Assembly (NCBI RefSeq): GCF_024139115.2
Contig: NC_085141.1
Span: 165,436,908-165,500,907 of the forward strand
Source: Armigeres subalbatus
Lineage: Eukaryota > Arthropoda > Insecta > Diptera > Culicidae
DNA: 64,000 nt
Reading direction: 5' to 3'
In this document: positions 12,250-22,235 of the stretch, one piece after another
How the letters are laid out: every line of letters starts with the position of its first letter
How positions within the stretch are numbered: position 1 is the stretch's first letter
Position numbers and translations under genes: made by a program
Notes under the pieces: model-generated
Databases searched by the model: none
Told to the model about the DNA's origin: nothing
What the model saw: the letters and a program-made list of their open reading frames with translations, nothing else

Positions 12250-13840
12250 TCCATAACTCTGTTTTGAAAATTAATGACGTTATTGCTTGTTAGTATTGGT
12301 GAGGCAACTAGTACGAAAAAGTGACGAAAATTTGAGGTGGGTGGAAATGGGGTGGTAAAAGCTTGTCAGCTGCTACATAATGTTATCAGATGCAACAAAA
12401 TGTTTACTTTTGAACATTTATGAAGTATTTTTTATATGGAAACTTATTTTAAAATTCTTCATACACCACTGGGTTTTCAACATACAAGTGTTGGGGAAAG
12501 CAGAGTGTATGTAATTAAGAGTGGTGACATGTGCCGCATTTGACAGGTCTCCTGCTCGTTTGGAACACGATTTTGTATGGGAATGACAGATGAATTTTGT
12601 TCCAATTCTGACAGTGTCGCCACTCTTAATTACACTTTGATTCTCCGAATATTTACATTTTATCCGGTAAAATTTCGTGCACCGAGCACACAGAGACAGT
12701 TTCCCAAATTAATGTATGACGAAATTAAGTCTTTTTTTATTCTTCATCCGCAGACTGTTTGTTTACTGGTGCGTGAGTCTCGGGCCATCCATCCACACTT
12801 TTTTGTGCGCAGTGCAAATAGAACAGAATCGAGTTGAATTAGGCTGTGGCACACAGCCTTGAAAGAGCCACAGATACTGATTTATTAGTTCTAATCTGTA
12901 AAATGAGTAAGGAATAATGAAATGTATATTTGCCACCAAAAGCGATTATACGTTGAGAAATTATTCTACGAAAACATTGGTTGTGGAGGGAGAAAATAGT
13001 AAAAGTATGCCCTGTCGTCTGCTTGGTCGAGGCTGCTCGGTTGCCGTGGTTTTGTTTTTTTTTTGACTGCATAGTAGGATGAATGGTACGGTTAAATTAA
13101 ATGTCAACCATTCTCCACCCTGCCAACAGAAGCTTGCATAATCTTTTCTTTTTTTCTGGTTGATTTGATTAATTCGACAAACCGCAATAATTATTTGATT
13201 AAATAAATCTGGCAACGATGAAATGATGACTCTTTTCTTGTATATGCATAAAGTTGTTTGCGTGTCGACTAGCATATTCGATGTATTGTTTTGATATTTC
13301 TAAGTTGCTTTGCCGAGATTTTGAGCGCACTATTTCACCTAATGCGGCAGTGAATTTGGGTGTTCCGAATTTTGCAACATTCACAATACGGCCGTCAAAT
13401 TTGTCTCTCACTTCGAATTTTTTAAAGCAGTTTTCGTTGGTTTTTCGACATGAAGTGAAGAAATTGGTGTTCAACATCAAAGACAAAAGTGAAAGCTAGG
13501 TAGTGAATTATGTTTAGTTGTGATAAAATCAAGAAAACGGCGAGAAAAGAACAAGTGAAAAACTGAGTGCATGTTCAAAATAAGTGTATGGGTGTGTTTC
13601 GATCGTTCGGAGTTGGTGTGTGTACAATTAGTATACGAAAATTTGTTTAGGAAAAAAGCAGTTTTAAGCGCTTTTCAGTCAAATAATTAATAATTAATTT
13701 GCTAGGTGAGTGAAAAATTCATATAAAAATACCATGAATATACGTTGACAGAGGTAAGTTGGTGAATAGCAGTGAAATATTGAATTTTGGCTAAAATTGC
13801 ATTAGTATTAGTGCGAAAGAGAACAAAATCATCTTCATCA
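12250..13840 (+). mobile_element. Unclassified 1.6-kb insertion between integrase halves
   Basis: The integrase reading stops after HGKEYG near 12235 and resumes at VYRALTEKADD near 13852, so about 1.6 kb of foreign DNA intervenes. I recognise no protein in it. The right part ends in an ATCATCTTCATCATCA-like tail, suggesting another retroposon. A possible diverged TSD is GAATATGGCTTA/GATTACGGTTTA. The exact ends are uncertain by some 20 bp. Confidence 0.55.
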
Positions 13841-14336
13841 TCAAATTGATTACGGTTTATAGAGCCTTAACCGAAAAAGCTGATGACGCGAACGCCGACG
13901 AATTTCAGGAACGGCTGAAAACTTTAGACAAAATCAAAGAAATCGTGAAACGAGAGCTCACCGCCGCGTATGAACGACAAACGCACTACTATAATACGCG
14001 GAGCAAAAACCTAATTTCATTCAAAGCAGGAGACATAGTCTGGAAGAAAAATTTTGCTCAATCGAAAGCGTCGGAGAATTTCTCTTCAAAGTTAGCTCCA
14101 TTGTACATTCAATGTCGTGTCGTGAGAAAAACTGGTAACACTACGTATGAATTGGAAGATATGTTCGGGAAAAATTTGGGAAATTATTCGGTTCAGGATC
14201 TTTGGCCTTTGTAAACTATTACAGTTAGGAGTGATTGTAGAAGTGAACGAATTTTGGTGCAATTAGGTAGATTTAATTTTTTTCTCTCAGTAGTCGGTTT
14301 GGAGTATTCTAAAATTGGTACGATGCAACGAGTTAA

Positions 14337-14642
14337 AGTCTTCGTTGAAAGAGCGCGGAGCAGTTAGGATTAAAAAGTCTTCGATTGAAGGATTCGGAGC
14401 ATTAATATTTTAGAAACAGTCTTCGTTGAATGGTACGGAGCTCTCTCACAAGAAAACAGTCTTCGGTTGACGCAGTCGGAGCAAAATTCTTCGAAAAGTC
14501 TTCGATTAATAAGAACGGAGCTCAAAATTATATCATATTATCTTTTGATTACATTCATCTCATAAATAAGTTCATTAATGGTTTCTAAAATGATTGAGGA
14601 CAGATTAAGAATTTAAAAAGTCTCCGAACCCTGAAGCGGAGC
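14337..14642 (+). repeat. Array of six small hairpin motifs before the 3' LTR
   Basis: Six copies of a pattern AGTCTTCG...CGGAGC occur at 14337, 14376, 14418, 14458, 14497 and 14619, spaced about 40 bp except for the last. In each, CTTCG can pair with CGGAG. The sixth has CTCCG with CGGAG, which turns the G-U pair into G-C. They lie between the pol stop (14214) and the polypurine tract, in what would be the 3' untranslated part of the genomic RNA. Confidence 0.7.
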
Positions 14643-14771
14643 AGCTGTTAGAAGTTATGAGTCTCTTAGTGGACCATGAACTCGTTTGATAGTATCGAAA
14701 AAAAATGAAAATAAAATTAGCTCGTTATTTGGAATACGTTTAAATTAATTATATTTCATTTTTTTTTTGCT

Positions 14772-14786
14772 GGAGGAAGAAGCGAA
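14772..14786 (+). other. Polypurine tract
   Basis: GGAGGAAGAAGCGAA sits directly before the 3' LTR. This purine run is the usual primer for plus-strand synthesis in LTR retrotransposons. Confidence 0.75.
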
Positions 14787-16550
14787 TGTAATGTTGTAGC
14801 ATTCTACCGATCAAATTTTGAATTTTCTATATAAAAAAAATCAATGAACTCAAAATCCCACCTATTCACTGTCAATATCAAAATCAAGTCAAAATTTCTC
14901 TCACACAATACACTACCCCTAAGCAGAAAACACGAAACATTGTACTATAAAGCTAAATGCAAAATCGCAGATAGGCTCATTATTTTCGAGTCTTTGGACA
15001 GAGCTGCAGCAACAGGGAGCAGAAAACAAAAATCGTGGATGTATTCCTATCCCAGGCAAGCCATCAATCTCGAGCAAGCGAGCCGCAGCGTGGATCACCG
15101 ATAACCAGTGGCTGGCCTCTATCTATCCTATCGGTCGGCAAGCGAGCCACGAGGAGTTTGCCCTTGCCAAACAGCAGCCCGTTCGACCGGCTTAGTGCCA
15201 GGGTCAACCGACCCGGAGTTTTTTCGTCGCTTCATCTCATGCTTGCTCGATCTGGTGTTGCTTGACCGAAAATTGCAATTATCATTGCAGCTCCGCTTCC
15301 ACGTACGAAAGAGTTACAAAGAGAGTTAATTACCTACCTAGCTCAAATCTGTGCGCTCTAGTTCCAGTCCAACAGACAGTAAGTTTTCTGTGCTAAATTA
15401 TAGCCAAAGTGATACCTACCTAAAATTATTTTGCTTTGCTATCGTTCAGAAATAGGTAGAAGTGCGAAATAGTATCCGTATTCTAAGTATCAGGGGCCCT
15501 CCTTAGCCGTGAGGTAAGACGCGCGGCTACAAAGCAAGACCATGCTGAGGGTGGCTGGGTTCGATTCCCAGTGCCGGTCTAGGCAATTTTCGGATTGGAA
15601 ATTGTCTCGACTTCCCTGGGCATAAAAGTATCATCGTGTTAGCCTCATGATATACGAATGCAAAAATGGTAAACTGGCTTAGAAACCTCGCAGTTAATAA
15701 CTGTGGAAGTGCTTAATGAACACTAAGCTGCGAGGCGGCTCTGTCCCAGTGTGGGTATGTAATGCCAATAAGAAGAAGAAGAAGATTCTAAGTATCACCG
15801 CGTGTGCATAGATTGAAGTAAAACCGATGTAAGATGTGTGCCCTATTGTGCTTTTGATCATTACCTAAAGCAGATATTTTATCGAATACAGCTCCCATGT
15901 GAGGTCGGTTTTTTTGGTGATACGGTTTCATCGTCCGTTGGCGCGCAAAGTTGGCGAGCAACATCCGGGGCGACGGCGCAGCCTGTTGGCTGGAGCAGTG
16001 ACCAATAGCTAGCTAGCAATGCGAGTGCGAGAGAGCCAGTCTCCGGCACCATGAGAAAAATTGTAGAAGTGCACACGAACAGAACATGAACAGTGATCGA
16101 TCGATATTTTGAACAGTACTGGCCAGTGCGTGCGTTAGGTCCTAATTAGGGAGTTAGGTTTAAGCTGAAAACTAGGGGTAAGTGATTAAACGAATGATTC
16201 GGCCGAATTTCTGATCAGAGAATAAAATGTTGTCAAATAAAGTTGTGGAATTTGTGTTAGCTAAAATTGTTGCGTAAGATTTGTTGACTTGAGAAGTGTT
16301 AATTTAGATTTTTAATTTTGCTGGTGGTGGTGAATTTTTAAAATTTGATCGTCTCTCTATCCTTCCATTTTCGAACCTGCGACTTACCGGCGGGTGTTAC
16401 CGGGCAAAAGTGTTTGTACGTAACAGGAGGTCGGCATTCAGGAAAACCTGATTGGCGCTTAAGCTGATTTCTAATAACGAGGACGGTTTTTTATTAAATA
16501 GGATCCACACATTGGTGGAATTTTCAGTGGGCCACCTGGAGAACGTTACA
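14787..16550 (+). repeat. 3' LTR, 1764 bp including a SINE
   Basis: It has the same ends as the 5' LTR (TGTAATG...GTTACA). After removing the SINE and one TSD copy (305 bp) it is 1459 bp, against 1451 bp for the 5' LTR. The SINE-free 5' LTR shows the unoccupied target site. Confidence 0.95.
15493..15784 (+). mobile_element. Feilai-like tRNA-derived SINE
   Basis: A 292-bp element inserted in the 3' LTR, flanked by the 13-bp TSD ATTCTAAGTATCA (15480-15492 and 15785-15797). The head has a tRNA-like A box (TTAGCCGTGAGG) and B box (GGTTCGATTCCC), promoters for RNA polymerase III. The body runs to a GAA-rich tail (AGAAGAAGAAG). The sequence matches my memory of Feilai of Aedes aegypti. The 5' LTR lacks it, so it arrived after the retrotransposon. 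Confidence 0.9.
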
Positions 16551-16979
16551 CCGTTTGGGTAGTTTTGGTTTTCAGTGTACTATTTTTCCACGCCTATGCG
16601 AACATGTTAAAATATTTAGGCTGTGAACCATTCCACTGATTCGTTTAACTTTTAATTAAAATTTGACACTTCGATGGTTATTTTCCCCTCATGGTTAAAA
16701 AAATTTTCGGAAGCCGATCCATTTGAGTTTTGACAGATTGACAGTTATTTGGAACGAAAATGATTTGGCGCCAATTTTCTCGCGAACAAAGTTTAACTAT
16801 CGAACTGTCAAATCTAACCATGCTCCGGAGCAGGGTTATTTTTAACCACGACGAATTAACCATCGAACTCAAATTTTAACTAAAATACTAACTAAAATAT
16901 ATAACTTATAAGCACTGAAAAGCTGTTATATGGTATATAAATAAGGCTTATTATACAGTGCTTAATGGTTTCCTGGGTA

Positions 16980-18288
16980 CTTTTTCTTTGCTATCTCTTT
17001 TCTACTGCTAAAAAATTTACCCATTTTGGGAGAATAAGTAGATCCCAGAGTGGATCTACTCATTTAAATGAGCAAAAATATGAAACTAACATATAAATAC
17101 TACTAAAAGATATTTTAGTTACAAGATAAACATTGTCGCTGTCGTCGCTGTCCGGAACATCTTTTGCTGGCGAGGATAGGGGATCTAAATAAAAATGAAG
17201 GAAAAATACATACGATTTGAGAGTTTTAGGTACCACACATGTTTCGGACAAAGGGAACCGAAACGACAATCTTTATCTATGGTAACTGAAATATCTTTTA
17301 TACTACTACACAGCAAAAATAAAAGTAATGTACCTCAACGTAATTGAGACGATGTACCATAGAAGTCAAATGCATTGGAAGCTGGAGTTTTTCCCGGTTT
17401 TGACCTTACGCAGTCCCTAGATCGCATTTCCCCTCCTAACGATCGAAGTGCAGGAAGCAACTGATCTATTCGGATTGCAACCTATTTCGCCTGCCGATTT
17501 TTCCGAAAAACATAAAAGAATCATTGTTGGGATTTTCCCCAGGTGGATGGTCACTACTCGACCCGTGACGTAATCATACGCGCTCGCCACATGGTCGGCA
17601 CATGATCTAGAACGTTCTGAGCGTTCTGCGAGCGTGAGAGAATTCAAAGTTAAAAGAGCTTTAAAAAGACGCAGTGTACTGGAATGGCATTATTTTATGA
17701 ATTTATATTATTTACAGGACAATATTAATTAAACTATTTTCTATACCGGGCTTGCCAAAACCGTAACACAATTGTTCTTTCCGACCTCTGCTCTGCAGCT
17801 TCAGCGATTCGGTGGAAAACCATATAGTGAATTGAAAATTCACCACGGGACTGATTGTATAATCACCTTAAATTCAACTGACTTTCTTCGCACAGCTCCG
17901 GAATCTTTGCAACGAGGAAATTTACTTTCAAGAAATATGGTGGGCAGGGATTGCAGAAATCGTACTCAATAGATAACGAACAACGATAAAAAAAGTAGAA
18001 GGTTGTATCCGAGACACGACCACCAATTGGACGTAGGATTACGTAAGTGTAGAAGATTTTATTTTGAAACTCTGAATATGTTTTTTGCTGCTGATTTTTG
18101 AAGATGGGGCTGTATATTCAATCTGGGTTGGAATATCCTCGGCATGTCGCATATCCTGGAAATAAATGGGCGAAAACCCGATTGTTACTATAAACTCATT
18201 TCGGTTTATAACTATAAGCAGAGTATTAAAGAAACAGAAGATCGGTAAACAACAGCCTTAACAACATCTTCCTCCATGAATATTTGGT
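16980..18288. other. No recognised gene; one TTAA-linked repeat end
   Basis: The open frames at 17060-17269, 17417-17647 and 17772-17972 show no known domains. At 17826-17876 a sequence reading GTGAATTGAAAATTCACCAC...GATTGTATAATCACC ends at TTAA. It closely matches the repeat end at 41040-41095, so an end of that TTAA family lies here. Nothing else is supported. Confidence 0.5.
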
Positions 18289-18304
18289 GGCCCTGAAAAG
18301 GGCC
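18289..18304 (-). terminator. Histone-type 3' end stem-loop
   Basis: On the minus strand the sequence is GGCCCTTTTCAGGGCC, a perfect 6-bp stem with a TTTC loop, followed by ACCA and, about 14 bases later, the purine block GGAGGAAGA. This matches the replication-dependent histone mRNA 3' end: stem-loop, ACCA cleavage region and U7-type downstream element. No histone coding sequence is recognisable just upstream. Instead the end of the Helentron lies about 340 bp upstream. Confidence 0.75.
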
Positions 18305-18646
18305 GTTTGTTTATGTTGGCTTGAAGCCTTTTGAAGTGATGTACGCAGTGGTCCCGATGAATGTTAAAGGATGTATCATTCCACTCTTGGGCTGAATCTG
18401 TAGAAAACAAAGAAAAGAACAAAACGGAAAGAATGTTTCACATTAAATACATTATGATCTAAATATAAATTTAGTTACCAAATACTCAAGTTTCATTTTC
18501 AGGATCAATTATCTGTTTTTGCTACGGACTGTCCGGCTGATGTCAATGATTGGTCATTCAGGTTGAAATCGAACGTTTCGGCAGATGAACTAGCGGAACA
18601 ACGACGATCAGTGACGTTAATTCACTTCACTGGGATGGCATCGGTT

Positions 18647-19623
18647 CTAGAATAAAATAACATAACTGATGAAGAGAACTATGTTTAATTCTAAATCATT
18701 AGTTTTACCTCGGGACACCGCAAGAATCGACAAAATAGGCCGGTGGTAGAAGAAGTACGTGCAGTATCTCCTGCATTCCACACTTACGTTCCGGGTGAAC
18801 GTTAGATCGAGACATGTGCCACCAGAGTAGTCGCTATAGTTGGATCCGAAGCACAATCCAGATAGAGAAACTGCTTCATGAACCAGATGAAATCTCTGTT
18901 CTCCTCTTTCGTCACATCAATATTAAAGTCTCCCGACACTACCACGGGCATGGCAACATGGGTGTACTTTATGAGGTTGCGCACTAGAAAATATTTCTTC
19001 TGCTTCAGGGTGGTACCTAGTAAATATACAAAATTTAATGCAACACACTTAAATACAAACAGAACTACTATTTGATTATACCTGGTGAAATATATACCGC
19101 AAACAGTAACGTGCGGGTTTCCATGATCGAAACCTTTGCAGCACAGCAGTCCCCATATTCGTCTGCTACACTCAATGCTGGGTCATAGCTTTCATTGAGC
19201 TTCGTAATGGCGTGAGAAACGGCCATAGTCGACGAACCAGCACGTTCAAATATTGCCACTCCTCCCGCTCTTGTTCCGTCACGCTTCTCTTGACAAACAC
19301 AAAGGTATCCATTGATGTTTGTGGTTGTGCCGTTGTCAAGCCAAGTTTCGCTCATTGCAAGCAAATCAACGGCGGTAAGCACCCGATCTGTTGTCCGACG
19401 AGTGTGCATTCAAACTTTGTACATTGATGCTCATCAACGTACAAGCCAACCTGTTTGCGGTTATAGCTTCCATGATATCGTCTGTAATGGTGCGCATACG
19501 ATGGTTACTCAAACGTTCAAGTTCCGTCCGAAGGTCGTTCATTCTAGGGGTCATAGAACCCTTTCCGTGGTGGAACCGGACATCCTCATCCGGACACCTC
19601 GAGGGACATGCTGCCGACACCAC
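18647..19623 (-). pseudogene. Helentron endonuclease (EEP family) region
   Basis: Read across three frames, the minus strand gives SINVQSLNAH, then AVDLLAMSETWLDNG, GGVAIFERAG, VVSGDFNIDV and finally GGTCLDLTF...YHRPI. These are the ordered motifs of the exonuclease-endonuclease-phosphatase fold, including the metal-binding ETW and GDFN boxes and the His near the end. Helentrons carry such a domain after the helicase. Introns or small indels separate the pieces (19623-19366, 19409-19068, 18984-18802, 18856-18647), so the protein cannot be read from one frame. Confidence 0.8.
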
Positions 19624-20694
19624 TCCTCCGTACGGAACTTGCTTTCAATAAGCTTGATTTTCTCAGACGACATCGGCTCACCGTTGCCAATTTTTGTGAG
19701 AATGCTGGAGAACTGCTCGTTGGTTTGTCGCATAACTTGAACCAATGGGTAGAAGTCGAGAGATTGCCATAAAACGGCGCCATGCATGGAGTTTATGCTC
19801 GGTTTAAACACCACCCGTGCATTGATCGGTGGCAATTGACGAAGATCGCCGCAAAATACGATCGACATTCCACCAAACGGATCGTCGTAGTTCCCCGTGA
19901 TTTCTTGAAGCCGGACATGTACTGTGTTGAGGACATCAGCACCCAGCATGCTTGTTTCGTCGATAATGATGAGCTTCACGTTGGCGAAGGCGTTCCGGTA
20001 CAGTTGTAATGCCTCGAAACTCAGCTTTGAGCTTGGCCTACGCGACATGCAAATCCGGAATGCGGAATGCACTGTTGTTCCACCTATTGCGACCGCTGCT
20101 TTTCCAGTGGATGCGCATGCTACATAAGCGTTGTGCTGCTTATTATGAGCTTGGCTGTACCGGTTCACTGTCTCCATTAGAATGCGCAAAGTGAACGTTT
20201 TGCCACAGCCCGCCGGGCCAGTGAAGAATATTTGCACTGGTTTGCAGTTTTTTTTCAGAGGAATGCAAGCTGTGGATTACATGCACGATCAAATCCCGCT
20301 GCTCTGCATTCGTGGCACGCACCATTTCACAATATTCTTGCTTTGACAAGACATTTGATCGCTGTTTGACGACAGCTGCCAAGGGTCCTGTTGGCAAGTT
20401 GTGAATATCGTCATCATTCGGCTCCATGACGATCGTGCGGACGAACTCATCGCGCTTCTGGTCGGCAATCACCTGCTGCTCATCGTCTTCGCTGCATATG
20501 CGGATGTATTCCTCCACAACCTGATCCAAGTTCATTTCGCAGTCATACTCCTTGTGCTTTGCCAAAATGGTGGCCTCGTTGTCTTCATACAACTTCAGGA
20601 ACTTGTTCCGATCAAGTACATCGCAGACTTCATTCCTGAACGGTAGGAAGAGGAGAACCATCTCACGCTTGAGGCCATCTAATTTCATTTGCAC
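19551..20694 (-). pseudogene. Helentron PIF1-type helicase region
   Basis: The first part (20694-20250) matches the linker upstream of the helicase (LLFLPFRNEVCDVLD, AKHKEYDCEMNLD). A frame change at the T8 run near 20246-20253 separates it from the helicase core at 20237-19551. The core shows Walker A (FFTGPAGCGKT), ACASTGKAA, Walker B (IIIDETSMLGAD), GDLRQLPP and VMRQTNE motifs of SF1B DNA helicases. It breaks down after VPRGVRM, and the last helicase motifs are missing. It would unwind DNA during rolling-circle transposition. It is not a host PIF1 gene, given the Rep and endonuclease neighbours. Confidence 0.88.
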
Positions 20695-22229
20695 TCATCG
20701 TCAAAAACATCGTGGGTTTCCCCAGCTGCCGGATCATGGCGAAAACATCCCGTTTTCTTTGCTGCCAATATTGAACGGAGTTCGGAATAGATTTCAGAAA
20801 AGAGAGGTTACGCTCAATACAGCTTTCCGAAAATTCCCGATCTTGCAACTGCGCCCTTGTTATGTTGGCCGTGCCCATGCATTTAAAGGTATTGTTCAAT
20901 CCTTCCGATATCCGCAGCCGCATGATTTTCATGGCCATATACAAAATATGCTCCGGTCTCGCGCCCCGCCGATCCCGACGTCGCACCTCGCTAGTAGCCA
21001 TCATGAACGCTGTCACATGGACTTCTCGGTTGAAGCATCTCGGATGACCAAGATAAATATCGGGGAAAGACAGCTCCTCAGCAAACTCATCGTAGATAAT
21101 GGAAAGCGGTTTCTGATTTTGTGCCGGTGCAAGTTCCAGACACTTGTCTTCATTCCACATGAGCGTATGTTGTTGTCCAATCATCATTTCTACCTCGTTC
21201 ATCTCGTCGACGACTTCAAGGTCTACTGCCCTACGTTCCTCCGAAATACCCGTCTGCTCTGTTTGTCCGGTTGCAGCCAAGTTTTCCTCATTGAAAACAA
21301 TTCCATTCCGCCTGTAGAGCGGTGTAGTAACCAGATAGTTCAGCCATGCTTTAACGGTACCTTTCTTCACGTAGCCGGACAAGTAACTTTATTTGTGTAT
21401 GAAGTGTTTCTTGATGCACACGTTGAAAGCATAGTCGTCATCCAGGTGGCGGGGAAGTTCGCCTACCATCTGGGCCACGTCGACTGGAATGGTGATAATT
21501 TGGCCGATTATTGCCAAACTACCTGTTGCATGTTAATGAAAATAGGTTAGGAAAATCATATATTTATTTGATGTAATACATTTTTAAGTTAAAATAACTT
21601 TTCCACACACCTGCAGTATGCCGCAAACGACGAAACTGCATGAAATTGATCCTGGGAGACACCAGTCTTGTGGTGAGTGGGTCTAGCGGAGGCAAATTGG
21701 ACGGAAACTTGGGATATGTAAAGCCATTCGATTGCGACAATGTGGGAAGTGATCCGCGGTTCAGGCTTGTTCGACAAGTAGCACACGCCAAAAATCCTTC
21801 CACCATTTCGAAATAATTTGTCGCCAGTAACACGGCAGCATTTGAGTCGGAGATTGGTTTCAAATCATTCCTGAACCAGATTCTAGCACACACATCACAA
21901 GCGCAACCGAAATCGTTTTCCACGAAACGTTTCTGGAACTCCCGATCAGCCCGATCGAAATTGGGTTTGTCTTGTGTTAAAAGCGAAAAAATATGTTCGC
22001 CATCATCAGCGACAGCAGACACGTTTTCTTCAACGTCACCACGCTCATCATCGACATCTGCTCTTGCGGACTGCATCACAACATTTTCACCGGCGTTGGA
22101 ATCTTCATGATCAGAGTTTACGACCGTATCAGCACGGATTATGTTGAATTCTACTCGAAGAAATTGTAACAAGAGAAGATTAATCCTTATTGACAGACGG
22201 ATATACATAATTGACAGATGCATTCGCAT
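20663..22229 (-). pseudogene. Helentron Rep region, N-terminal part with intron
   Basis: Exon 1 (22229-21611) holds an acidic leader, then FQKRFVENDFGCACDVCARIWF and the CATCRTSLNRGSLP cysteine region seen at the start of Helentron proteins. After splicing the 88-bp intron it reads RLRHTAGSLAIIGQ, then the conserved LPRHLDDDYAFNV and YVKKGTVKAWLNYL blocks. An in-frame TAA sits at 21389-21391. The frame goes on through RPEHILYMAMKIMRLR and ends at FLTMSANEIRWPQ near 20663. The HUH motif and catalytic tyrosines should follow this point. Instead the sequence jumps to a much later part of the protein, so the nicking core was probably deleted. Confidence 0.82.
21523..21610 (-). other. Spliceosomal intron in the Helentron Rep gene, 88 bp
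   Basis: On the minus strand the donor is GCAG/GTGTGTGG and the acceptor is TGCAACAG/GTAG. Joining the exons gives an uninterrupted conserved reading (RLRHTA-G-SLAIIGQ) in phase 1, and the downstream frame agrees with the 20663-21382 open frame. Size and borders fit a typical short insect intron. Confidence 0.8.
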
Positions 22230-22235
22230 TTAAAA

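Larger units (their letters stand above)
8945..14214 (+). pseudogene. pol: pol of the LTR retrotransposon (PR-RT-RH-IN), disrupted
   Basis: The pol frame opens at 8945 in the -1 frame relative to gag. In order it shows an aspartic protease (LLDSGASISIL, near 9130), reverse transcriptase (LCLDSRKLN, MPFGLHNAPQ, catalytic VYLDD near 10035), RNase H (QCDASDVGIGAVLW, SSSERECLAVL, TDHESLKWL), the integrase zinc finger (HLGITKT...CEICK) and the catalytic core, with acidic residues in MDFIG, ISDNGSQF and PAERVN, then a C-terminal piece at 13846-14214. Breaks: an apparent deletion after SINLD near 10150, a 140-bp MITE at 10588-10727, an apparent deletion near 11466 between two GAAACT repeats, and insertions at 11576-12026 and about 12250-13840. 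The protein normally copies and integrates the element. This copy cannot. Confidence 0.9.
6145..16550 (+). mobile_element. Ty3/gypsy-type LTR retrotransposon, defective
   Basis: This 10.4-kb element has two long LTRs (TG...CA ends), a tRNA-Lys primer-binding site, gag, pol in the order protease-reverse transcriptase-RNase H-integrase, and a polypurine tract. A 4-bp TSD, CCGT, flanks it (6141-6144, 16551-16554). The domain order with integrase last is that of Ty3/gypsy. Long LTRs and a Lys primer suggest the Osvaldo group, but that is inference. It is dead: gag has an in-frame stop, and pol has deletions and three insertions. The two LTRs are still very similar outside the SINE and one small indel, so the element is not ancient. 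Confidence 0.93.
5646..16977. mobile_element. TA-flanked inverted-repeat element split by an LTR retrotransposon
   Basis: The left end CCCAAGTAACCACTAAGC at 5646 and the reversed right end CCCAGGAAACCATTAAGC at 16977 are inverted repeats, each next to TA (5644-5645 and 16978-16979). Removing the LTR retrotransposon (6145-16550 plus one 4-bp TSD) leaves an element of about 920 bp. The right half contains a stretch near 16620-16650 that recurs around 42947-42985, so the family is repeated. It is probably a non-autonomous Tc1/mariner-type element, older than the LTR insertion it carries. Confidence 0.6.
18647..22229 (-). mobile_element. Helentron (Helitron group) with endonuclease, decayed
   Basis: On the minus strand this region encodes, in order, the N-terminal cysteine region and the Helitron-like flank of the Rep domain, a PIF1-type helicase, and a DNase-I-like endonuclease. 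That gene order defines Helentrons, rolling-circle transposons of eukaryotes. The catalytic HUH/tyrosine core of Rep is missing. There are frame changes near 20250 and after 19570 and one in-frame stop, so this copy is inactive. Terminal sequences could not be identified with certainty. Confidence 0.85.

Noticed and set aside
14337..14642. CRISPR-like array
   Set aside because: Repeats are short, degenerate and unevenly spaced, inside a eukaryotic retrotransposon. No Cas genes.
18312..18420. Histone coding end before the 18.3-kb stem-loop
   Set aside because: The minus-strand frame ending in ...TSKGFKPT-stop does not match any core histone C-terminus I know.
19551..20237. A host PIF1 helicase gene
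   Set aside because: The helicase motifs are real, but the upstream Helitron Rep-type blocks and downstream endonuclease on the same strand place it in a Helentron.
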